Source: Erodium maritimum (taxonomy: Eukaryota > Streptophyta > Magnoliopsida > Geraniales > Geraniaceae). From it: a stretch of 64,000 bases of DNA. Each line of letters opens with the position of its first letter. The first letter of the stretch is position 1. The translations under genes were made by a program, and so were the position numbers. Location of the stretch: positions 64,898,039 through 64,962,038 of the forward strand of contig OY997593.1 of the NCBI GenBank assembly GCA_963921825.1, in the 5' to 3' direction. Below the pieces are notes generated by a model, which ran no database searches, was not told where the DNA came from, and saw only the letters and a list, made by a program, of their open reading frames with translations. This document shows positions 47,552-57,500 of this stretch, one piece after another.

Positions 47552-47703
47552 AAAGAAGAGGGATGGGAGGAGGAGCCACCGACGTCCTTATTGGCTCCAG
47601 AGGAGACCAGTTCAGACGCTGGTGACGGCGGCTGAAAACTGATGTAAGTTAAACTTGTGTTTGTTAGTATGAAGTTGTTTAATCTACGTAATTTCATATG
47701 CAT

Positions 47704-50640
47704 CTTTTTTTTTAATCAACAAAGCAAATTTAAATTGAAACTGTTCTTTGGAAGGAAGAACAGAGTTGAAATACAATCACACGAGCAATCCATAGATGAA
47801 TCCTCAACCAATAGTTCTCTACACACACAGAATACAACCAGAACAACTCTCGACACCGAGAGGCAACAACCAGCAACCAACACCACACCGCTTCACGCAT
47901 GAAGCTACCACAGAACAACCGCTTCTCGCAGGAAGCCGCCACTAAAACAAGGTATAATACCTACATTTAACAACCATTAAGCGCTAAAAAGGCGAGCATT
48001 GGCAAACTAACACAATCTCCAAACCAAGAAACCGAAAGCAAAAAGAAATAAAAAGGTCTGCAACCCATATTTGGCTACCATGAAGCTCACTGGAAAAAAG
48101 GTCTGCAACCTGGATATGTAAACCATGAAGCCCAACAAAGAATGCCGACCTACACTCTTGACACCCTAAGCCTTACCCATACTTGGAGAAAACGCTGAAT
48201 CTCATCAGAGCCCAGAGTCATAGAAATGACAGGGCCCGACATGCCGGCGGTCAACACCACTAATCAGAAGAGATAGACCACTGACCAAAATCAGTAGAAC
48301 TCAAAGCACAAAGAAACAGAAACTTTTCGAGATCCAACAATGGTCTAAAAACCAAAACTACCCATCATAGGCCAACACCTAAAGAGCTGACGGTCCCTTA
48401 CCAACAAAGGATAAGGGAACAAGGAAATCGAAACGAGACTGTAACTAAGGAAAGAGCAGGTATTCTGCAAGAAACAGATAACGGAAAGGATGAACCAACA
48501 ACCTTACCAAAAGAAACCTTACTCACCGAGACGGTAAGGAGGCTACAAGCATGACACCTTGCACAATGCCAAACCACCAAACCTACGACGATCCTCACCT
48601 GAGAGGATGAAGAAACGTGTCCCACGACCAAGTCTGAAGAGAGCGACAACCGGCTCAGGTCAAAGGGAAGCGAAACCGGACACCAAAACGGACCACTAGA
48701 CGCGTCTGGATCAGTTCCACAACGATCAACACCTGAGGATTAGGAAACGCGTCCCACGGCCAGAACATAATCCAAAAAAGCGAAGGTGATGCGAGAGCAC
48801 ACTACCCCGCTGGCCAACACCCAGAATCGGAGATCATAGTCTACTCAGAGTCAAAGGTCCGCCACTTCTAACCGCTGCTCCAGTACGCGAACCACCAGGC
48901 CAACTCACCAAAAGCCCTAATGAAGAGAGAGCTCCGGCCAGCCCGGAGCAAGTAAGTTCCAACAAGGTCCAAAAGCCCAGGAATCAGCACCACCAACAAA
49001 GATCCTCCAAACTACTCATCGGCGGCCAACACCTATAACCCGACTAGTCCTTTCCTGAAATGCTGTAGCACCAAAGAGAACCTCCGACGAGCTGGGGCCA
49101 ACACCTCGACAGCCAACGAAAGGTCCAGCTCAGACAGGACCCCAATGATCTTCTACAGAAAAACGCTTCCCACACAGGGCCTAGTACAAGCCGTTGGAAA
49201 AAACAACATGGACAGGAAAGAGAGTCGGGAATCGGCAGACAAGAACTCACATAGCAAAGAGAACAGAGCCGCTACAATCGACAACCGAGGGTTGTGAAAT
49301 GAGTCCCACACCGGATCTGAACTGCAATCCCAAAGCTCGTCCATGGACAAAGCACGTCTCAACGACTTCGCCGCACCGAGAAGCACCAAGCTTCCAACCC
49401 AGCACGAACACTCCGGGTCCAATCCCAACCCGGATTAGAGCAGGTCTCTGGCCAAACCAACCGCCAAACAGAGCAACCAATCAAAACCATTTCTACTAAA
49501 AGCTGAACACCACCACAGAAAGCCGAGCACCACCGCACAAATCGGCAATTCCCATCTCGAGCTCAACCCCAAAACTCAATCACCATCACCACAACACCAA
49601 AAACTCAAATCAAACTACATAAACATAGTAAGGGGGAGACAACCTGGAGCAGGAAGTGATAGTAGAAGCCGTAGGCAACAGGACACGACAAGCCACGGGA
49701 CAGATCTGAAATCCAACACGAGGTCGGAAAGACTTCCCACACCGCTAAAAATCGACCGAGACTCGGTCAATACCATCCGTCAGTCCACCTAATGCACTCA
49801 ATTCCAGATAAGAGAAGTCGAGCTCAACATCAACGGAATGAAGGTCGACGAACCGCCGGCCCAAACCGACCCAAAAGACCCGGCCCAAAAGGTTTGACTC
49901 GGTCCAACAGCCGACACGAATACTAATCCAAGCCATCCTCCACTGGCAAAACCTCATCCACACATCAAACCTCATCTCCTCTCTTGAGCCCCACCGTAAC
50001 AGTAGGCCCACTATCGGTCAGAACCAAACTCGACGAAGGAGTGTTGAACACCGAGGGCGATGACGTCGTCCCCTTGGTAGTGCCGGTCGAGTTTGCTGAG
50101 GAGCAACAGAGTTGGGTGAAGCGGCGACGACGAAGTCACATGTTCCGCCAGGCCAAACCACGCCGCCACTTCCAAAAATCCGGCAGCTTTGTCCCAAATG
50201 GGACGGTCGGAGCAAACCAAACCGACGCCATACCGAGAAGGTAGATCTGGAGGCACGAAGGAGAGACCGGATCTGCAGGATTCAGGGCTAAATCGCCGGA
50301 AACGAGACTTGGGGAGGAGGCCTGATTGTAGAAGGTCGGGCTTAACTCACCAGCGACGGGTCGAGAACGTGAACAAGAGGGACGGGAAAGGACGTCGACG
50401 CAGGCGAGGGAACAACACAACAACGGGAGAGGAGAGGAAAGGAAGGAGAGGAGAGGGAAGAAAAGGACAGGGGGAGGGTAGATAGCCACCACCGGCTTTA
50501 GCCATGGTCGGAGGCCACAACTGTTGCCGTGGGGACTCAATAAAAGGGGTGGCGACTTGTTAGCAGAGGGGTAGGGTTTTTGAAAGGGGGGGGGGGGGGG
50601 GGGGGGGGAGTTGAGAGCATTTTTTGAGCTTCCCTATATT
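47704..50640 (-). mobile_element. Retroposon D: ORF-less non-LTR element, 2.94 kb
   Basis: The flanks TAATTTCATATGCAT (47689-47703) and TAATTTCGTATGCAT (50641-50655) are a 15-bp duplication with one mismatch, and a T-run follows the left copy. The 3' stem-loop CTGTTCTT/AAGAACAG lies at 47741-47763. The body is unusually A/C-rich on the plus strand and repeats the 'ccaacacc' phrase and the 'gtcccacg.cca' module (about 48590-48640, 48705-48765, 49150-49180, 49290-49320). It includes a 23-G run near its 5' end. Frames up to 134 codons have no retrotransposon domain. Confidence 0.75.
50586..50608 (+). repeat. Poly-G run of 23
   Basis: Twenty-three consecutive G lie near the 5' end of retroposon D (poly-C in its sense strand). 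It is a candidate G-quadruplex and length-variable site. Confidence 0.95.
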
Positions 50641-50925
50641 TAATTTCGTATGCATGTTGAATATTAATTTCTCTTATTCAAAACATTTCGCTCTCGCCAC
50701 ATTATTTATTGACAATTTTATATTTAAAGTAGCCTAATACTAAAGGATTGGGTGATCATTTAGATAACAATTTCAGATATTAAAGGTAACTTAGTGTGAA
50801 TACTCTTAAAGCACATGCATCGTTAGAGTTTCAATTCCGATTCTAGTTCCAGTTCCTCGTATTAGAAACAATGTAGTTCTAAAATCAATTTCAAGAATTA
50901 ATGTGTTGATTTTTACAGAGATTCC

Positions 50926-52760
50926 TTTTTTTTATCAGCAAAGCATTATATAAAACCTATTTTTTGAAATAAAGAGCAGGGGGAAGTACAATGAAATAGC
51001 AATCCACTCTAATAGGATCCTCGATGAACACCTCAACAAACCGAGGCAACATAGCAACCACATGACAGGCGAGCGCTGACATGTAAGCTCAGCCTCATGA
51101 CAGACACAACCAAGTGTGTAAACAATGAAAAAGGTCTAAGTACCAAATTTTACAACCATTAAGAACATAACCGAGAACTAGGTTTAAAACCCTGATTTTT
51201 CTACCATTAACTCCACAAGGAAGGAAAATGTCAAAACCCTGATTTTCCAAACATTAAGCACAAATGATACTGAAATAAACTCATCCACTGCCATAGAAAG
51301 AAGAACACCCTGTCTCATTAGGACTATCAATCTGTCACACAGACTGGAAGACGGTCACTAACAAGTCGGTGGCCAACACCACAAACGACGGAGACAAATC
51401 TAGAGGGAAATACCCTCCAAAACACACTATATTAAAATCGAAATTGAAGGAAAACTGCTTAACGGCACTCAGGCCAAACTATTCGTCGAGGGCCAACACC
51501 CAGGAACCGACGAATCTTACCCAATAAAGGGGGAGGAAGCAGTGTAAAACCAACAGATAACGATAATGACATAATGCGGGGAATATTAAACTATAGCAGG
51601 AGGAAAGGAATACCAGTGAGCCTCAGCTAACCACCAGGTCCACGACGATCAACACCCGAGGATGAAGAAACGCATCCCACGACCAGACCTGAGAAGAAAA
51701 GCTAGGCAACAGAGCGAACCAACAGCAGCACCCAGACCAGAGCCACAACGATCCACTCCCTTGAGGATGAAGAAGCGTGTCCCACGACCAGCTCTGAAAA
51801 TGGCACCTCCGAAGCTACGCTCATCCCAAAATCCACAAAGAACCACCATAACCCCCGATGATCCCAAGATCGAAGCACGACCCACGAACATCTCTAAAAA
51901 GTCACCTCCAAAACAGCTCAAACCCCCACCACATCGGCTCAAGGAAGAAACAACGGAGTCAGGTAATCCGGAGGCCAACGCCCAAACCGGCCCAACATCC
52001 TTGTAACTGCTCGGGATTCGAACACAGCCGACGAGCAGCTCCATCAAGAAGGGTGTAGGAATATTCCGGACACAAAGGCTGGAACAGGGAAAAGAGCGGC
52101 GACGAGAACTGATCCGACGAACCAGAAAAAGAACTGGGCCAGGCCCAGGCCATGGGCAGGCCCAAGACCTGACCCAGCCCTAGAAACTGGCCAGGCCAGA
52201 CCCAAAATCGAACTGGGCCAACTGGTCCAGGCCCAAGATTGTGAGTCATGTCCTGCCACAGTTCAGGCCCGACCCAGACCCAGGCAGTCCTGCCCAGGCC
52301 CAGGCCCGACAAGACCCATACCCTAGACCCGTCACAGAACCGACGCGACGACGAGGCACTTGCAGAAACCGGCGGCAGAAGGAACCGGCGAGCTATTCCC
52401 GAGCAGCTGAGCTGCAAGGCGCCCACGACCAGCTCAACCCGAGAAGAAAATGCCGGAGGCAGTAGATCTGAAAGTGTGGAAGATCTGAGCATCCGAGACA
52501 CAACTCCGGTAGGAACCGAGGTGCTCCGGTAGGAGCCACGACGCACCGGCGAGCCAACACACGACGCACATGCGAGCTTCAACGACTAGCTCGAGCTGCC
52601 GGACTCAAGGAGCAGGGGCTGCCGCACACGAGGGGCAGGGGGAAACAGAGGAGAGAGGGCTTTGGGAAAGGGAAGAGAAGCTTTGGATGAAGGGAGAAAC
52701 GGTGGCGGCGGCTAAGGTTAAGGAGTAGTGGTCGAAGGTCTTGAGAGAGGTTTGGGAGCC
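50926..52760 (-). mobile_element. Retroposon E: ORF-less non-LTR element, 1.84 kb
   Basis: TACAGAGATTCC (50914-50925) and TACAGAGATACC (52761-52772) form a 12-bp duplication with one mismatch, with a T-run just inside the left copy followed by ATCAGCAAAGC. It carries two clear copies of the internal module (about 51635-51695 and 51735-51795). A stretch of GGCCCAGGCCC-type repeats lies at 52135-52320. Frames up to 207 codons are low-complexity and lack known domains. It follows retroposon D by only 285 bases. Confidence 0.75.
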
Positions 52761-53160
52761 TACAGAGATACCTTTACTGATCACTTGATAAATATTGTTC
52801 TTCCTAATTTAAATATTCTAAAAACAAAACAATTTTTAAACAACAAAATTAAATGTACCTAATAGTTGATTTCACAAATATATGTAATAGTACATATTAT
52901 AAAATAATTTAGTCGATCATACACAAATATATGAAATAGTACATAGTATATTTTACGTGATACTCGTCAACGGGAGACTCTTCATCTTCAGGAAAATCCT
53001 GAGTCGAAGAAAGATAGCCCTCTCCATAGCGATATTAGATGTATTCAACTAGATCCGCTTACACTGCCCAATGAAGTACATCATCGCGAACTGGTGCTTG
53101 ATGTTGAATGTAGTGTGTATATTCGGCCGGGTCTCCTTAAACTCATGGTTTATGTGGAAT

Positions 53161-53580
53161 CTAATTCGGTATGTCATTGACCAGCTCATCAACGAAGTCT
53201 TCCAATCCTCTGTCTATGTATTGTGTTCCTCTACCACTCATATTATGCAAACTGATACAAGTGTGTCGGACAACACATACTAGTCTCAGCCACAAGTCGG
53301 ACGGGTAATGATGTGTCGAGGTGCTTGAAGAATCTAAAAGCTCGTTCAACATCCTTTCGACTACTTTCTTGATGATTTGTAATTTTTTTCTTTATCCTTA
53401 ATTGTTCGTCGTATGATTTTAACATACCGACTCCACGTTGGTTAATTTCGTCAACTAAGTAGTAAGAATAGTTATAGTGCGTACCATTTATCTAGTAATA
53501 TGCAGTATATGCACGCCCCACAAAGTCAGGTCGAATAGATTTGAGTCGTTCAACACATTAAGGTCATTGTTGGAACAACT
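53161..53580 (-). pseudogene. PIF/Harbinger transposase relic, C-terminal part
   Basis: Minus-strand translation gives SCSNNDLNVLNDSNLFD next to the LTR border, then NGTHYNYSYYLVDEI, HQESSRKDVERAFRFF and, after a +1 shift, VRHTCISLHNM. These match the DDE_Tnp_4 landmarks 'GSNNDINVL..S.LF', 'NG..Y..GYYLADGIYP', 'QE..RKDVERAFG.LQ..' and 'ACIILHNMI'. The domain is the transposase nuclease that cuts Harbinger elements. Frameshifts make it inactive. The matching N-terminal part is at 55009-55505, across an inserted solo LTR. Confidence 0.85.
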
Positions 53581-55008
53581 TGACACTCCGAGATTTAACC
53601 CTCAGAATGGTACGGCAAGCGTACCGGTCGTCAAGTACTATTCGGGTTTTAAGTCCGAGATATCGTACCCAAGGGAGCAATTAAGCAAGCACTTTAGTTA
53701 ATTAATTCGATGGTTAAGCTATTCCTATAACGATGTTTGGTTTTGGTTTGTAAAATGTAAATTCATGCAAGTACTGAGAATATATAAATGATCCGAAAAC
53801 AGAGCACAAAACCACAAATGGATTGTAAATCAGAGATAAAAGACGATCTAGGACATTAACGGGGGTCGAATGGATGAACAACTTAACGATATTTGGCATA
53901 CATTTATAACTAATACTATTTTAAGGGCAAGGGAATTCTCTAAGTATAGTCCTAACCATCTCTCGATCGTATTAGGACCCTTACATACTCGGTCCACCTA
54001 ATTATCTCTAATCTAGGTGTAGAGCGGTATATAGCATTATATTCTATGAATTCCTCTAACTTTCGGGTTTTACTCCTATGGCTATTGCACTCGTGTCAGT
54101 CTAACCATATTCTGGCTTAGATTAAAACCCGAGCTATTTAATTCCTTTTTCCTCTTCCTAACCTCATTTCTCAATTGTTGGTTAACAAGATTAAATCATA
54201 CATATACGTGATCAAGGCAATGTAGCATTACGAACGGAATTAAATAAACGAAATCCTAATACGAGTTAACAAATGCATAACCCAAACAAGTTAATTCCAC
54301 TCATCACATCTTCACCCCTAACCCTAGATCATGAGAGTTTAGTTCATAGCACGAGAATAAGAACACATAGAGATGAATAAAACACTGAGATTCATATTAA
54401 ACATTAAGAGTAATACCAATATCAAGTTTCAATCCAATTACACAAAACCTTGATGTTCTAATCTCTTGCTTCGATCTTCTCTCTAAGTTCTCCAAGCTCC
54501 AAAGTGTGTTTTTCTCCTCCAATTCGCGATCCCCAATATAATGACCTAATATCCCTTTTATATGTTGAGTTAAATCTGATTAAAAACGGGAAACGCAACT
54601 GGAATTCGTGTTTCTGACGTCTGCACTATCGCATGCACGCCGTGCATTTCAGGGTGCATCTTAAGTTGCACCGGTTATTTGCACGGCGTGCAACTTTCTG
54701 GTGCAGATTTTTTGTCTCTGATCTGGATGCGTCACCAAGTTGCACGCCGTGCCACAAGTGGTGCACTGCTTCTTTGCACCCCGTGCAAAGAACTGGTGCA
54801 CCTTACTGACACTTCTGACCAGCTTCCAATTTGGCTCCGTTTCGCTCCCCTTTCACCCCTTTTTGCTCCAATTGCTTGGCCAACTCTGAAATAAGACCAA
54901 TTACACAAAATGAGAGTAAAATGCATCATTTCATATTAACTCGGGAATAAAAAGAGCATAAATGTGGACTACTGGCATCTAAAATAGATATATTTTATGT
55001 CCACATCA
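53581..55008 (-). mobile_element. Solo LTR (unnamed LTR family, copy 1) inside the PIF transposase
   Basis: The minus strand reads TGATGTGGACATAAAATA at the right border and ends ...GAGTGTCA at the left border, TG...CA. It is homologous from end to end to the LTR at 60410-61760. Removing it joins the PIF motif halves ...IYGFGMSF and SNNDLNV. The 5-mers left in the two junctions no longer match, so the duplication has decayed and the insertion is probably old. Clusters of GCACG(C/G)CGTGC palindromes lie at about 54630-54790. Confidence 0.8.
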
Positions 55009-55505
55009 CACGCGGTGTCGAAAAAGACATACCAAATCCATATATCACATGACGCCACCGCTTCAAGCATTATTGTTGACCAACTCACATGATTTCTCCA
55101 TATAAATCATCTTTGAATGCTATTTGATAAATCTTCAACTCCCAAAGCATGCAGTCAAGACTCTCAATCATGTTAGAGAACCTTCTTTTGTAGTCACATT
55201 ACAATAATCGGGCCAGGTCATACGCGTTCGGTACCCTCTCATACTCATCATGAAACATAATGATCACGACCTTGAAAAATCGTTTGATGCACTTTAGAAT
55301 GGTGTTGACACTTATTTTCAAAGTTTCATCCAACGAATCCGCATAGTACTCGTAAGTTAGCATTCGCGGCGGGACCATGTATTTTTATGCATAAGCGCCA
55401 TTCTTCTGGAAAAAAATTAGTCCTCATTCGCCGCAACCGCTTCCATAACTTGGGTAAAACGTGTTCAGCTCATCTGGTACCGAAACCTAAACACTTCAGG
55501 AGCAT
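55009..55505 (-). pseudogene. PIF/Harbinger transposase relic, N-terminal part
   Basis: Minus-strand reading from about 55505 gives FRYQMS, VMEAVAANED, then PPRMLTYEYYADSLDE, HDEYERVPNAYDLARLL, MIESLDCMLWELK and the other-frame ILEAVASCDIWIWYVFFDT. These correspond in order to 'FRM....F.....L', 'IRMLAYG..AD..DEY', 'LR.P...D..RLL', 'PGMLGSIDCMHWEW' and 'IILEAVAS.DLWIWHAFFG'. The first catalytic Asp region (SLDC) is still visible. Stops and shifts interrupt it. A few hundred bases upstream (to 55789) show nothing recognisable. Confidence 0.85.
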
Positions 55506-56374
55506 AAACTGAATTGTCTGCAAAGTAAACACACATTATTCATTCATGGCCCTTACCAAGATCTCTCTTCACATCTCTTACTCTTTTTCTCACGCCCCCA
55601 CTTGGCGTTGTATTTCGAATGTAATATTGTCCCCCCTTCGCTAAGCTTGTGCATCCACCTCGCATGTTCTTTATGTTATCCTCGCTTGCAAGTATTTCGT
55701 CACCATTTAGTAAACAAAAAAAATCAGATTATGATGGTTGATATGAGGTTTAAAAGTTTAAGCAATGAAATAAGGTGGGGGTACCAAGCTGTCACGCCCC
55801 AATTTCAGTAAACCGAACTCAGGACGCAAACGTTTAAAACAATAAAACATTTGAAACCTTTTACATAAATCACTTTAAAATCACCATTTGTTCATCAAAA
55901 ATAATCATTTACAACTCAAAGGTACATCCCAACAAATGGACAAAAAGCAAGGTATACGTCGCTAGACTCAAAATAAACCCAGAATCCCGCTCCTAGCTCT
56001 TCAAGCTTCAGAAGCTCACCTAGTCCAACCTGCGACCGGTACCTGTAGGAAAAGCAGCTAGGGGTGAGCGTTCACTCACCACCACGGATAACAGACTGAC
56101 TACGGCATAATTAGCAGACAATGCCGGTAACACCAACAACCAACTCAACACCAGGGATCACTATCCCAAAACTCAAGTAACCCGACCGACACCCACACAC
56201 TGATACTTTCCTCAACAGACTCAACACTCGGACTCGTGATGTAGACCCGACTCAACGATCGACGACCTCCTCCAAAGACACGACATACAACCACGCAACA
56301 CCCAAGATCACAAAGGATCGCACACCAAACAAGATCACAAAGGATCACATTCTTGTCAGCTGCTCAGTACTAAA

Positions 56375-56777
56375 AATGCTCACAACCTACCGAGACTCAA
56401 ACACGGATCAGGCTAGCCAAAGAATGCTCACAACCTGCCGAGACTCAAACTTGGTCAGGCCAGCCAAAGAATGCTCGTAACCTACCGGGACTCGAACTTG
56501 GTCAGGCCAGCCAAACAATGCTCGTAACCTACCGGGACTCGAACTTGGTCAGGCCAGCCAAAGAATGCTCGTCATCTACCGGGACTCGAACTTGGTCAGG
56601 CCAGTCAAGGAATGCTCGTAACCTATCGGGACTCGAACTTGGTCAGGCCAGCCAAAGAATGCTCGTAACCTACCGGGACTCGAACTTGGTCAGGCCAGCC
56701 AAAGAATGCTCGTAACCTACCGGGACTCGAACTTGGTCAGGCCAGCCAAAGAATGCTCGCAACCTACCGGGATTCGC
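56375..56777 (-). repeat. 47-bp tandem repeat, about nine copies
   Basis: Units read AATGCTCGTAACCTACCGGG then ACTCGAACTTGGTCAGGCCA then GCCAAAG on the plus strand. The first two units are more diverged and the central ones are nearly identical. They have no spacers and so are not a CRISPR-like array. They lie within the minus-strand Gypsy LTR. Confidence 0.93.
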
Positions 56778-56827
56778 AATCACAATCACAAGCAAGGTTC
56801 AACACAGTGTCAAGAACAATTCAACAC

Positions 56828-57500
56828 TCCACAGGCACTCATGGCCGCTCAAGACTCCAACGGTAAAACACGGACTCAACAACCCCACAGGCACTCACGG
56901 CCTCCCAAGATACACCAACAGTAACTCACGGGCTCAATAACCCCACGGGCACTCACGGCCACTCAAAACCACCAACAGTAACTCACGGGCTCAACAACCC
57001 CACGGGCACTCACGGCCTCTCAAAACCACCAACAACTCACGGGCTCAACCACCCCACGACACTCACGGCCTCCTAAGACACACCAACAGTAGAGACAGGG
57101 GTTCAACAACCCCACGGGCACTCACGGCCTCCCAAGACACACCGACAATAAAGACACGGGTTCAACAACCCCACGGGCACTCATGGCCACCCAAGACACT
57201 CCAACAGTAAAGACACAGGTTCAACAACCCCACGGGCACTCATGGCCACCCAAGACACACCAACAGTAAAGACACGGGTTCAACAACCCCACGGGCACTC
57301 ATGGCCACCCAAGACACACCAATAGTAAAGACACGGGTTCAACAACCCCACGGGCACTCATGGCCACCCAAGACGCCAACAGTAAAACACGGGCTCAATA
57401 ACCCCACGGGCACTCATGGCCACCCAAGACCCCAACAGTAAAACACGGGCTCTCATGGCCACCCAAGACACAACAGTAAAACACGGGCTCTCATGGCCAC
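56828..57500 (-). repeat. Approximately 59-bp tandem repeat, about eleven copies
   Basis: Units contain CCCCACGGGCACTCATGGCC, ACCCAAGACACACCAACAGT and AAAGACACGGGTTCAACAA, with some shorter units at the right end. They lie next to the 47-bp array in the same LTR. Open frames across them (for example 118 codons on the minus strand) are products of the repetition. Confidence 0.92.

Larger units (their letters stand above)
43287..47646 (-). mobile_element. Retroposon C: ORF-less non-LTR element split by a solo LTR
   Basis: The left flank AGTTAAATTTGTG (43274-43286) and right flank AGTTAAACTTGTG (47647-47659) form a 13-bp duplication with one mismatch. The left copy is followed by a T-run, so the tail is on the minus strand. 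The inserted Gypsy LTR (44664-47551) accounts for 2.9 kb, leaving about 1.47 kb. The 3' stem-loop GTTTTC/GAAAAC lies at 43323-43339. The right-hand piece 47557-47646 is its 5' end. No RT-like coding was found. Confidence 0.75.

Noticed and set aside
51959..52582. 207-codon minus-strand frame in retroposon E
   Set aside because: The Gly/Trp/Pro-rich part is the GGCCCAG repeat read in frame; no retrotransposon or host domain.
56375..57500. Possible CRISPR array
   Set aside because: The 47-bp and 59-bp units are directly adjacent with no unique spacers, and they lie in a plant LTR; no cas genes.
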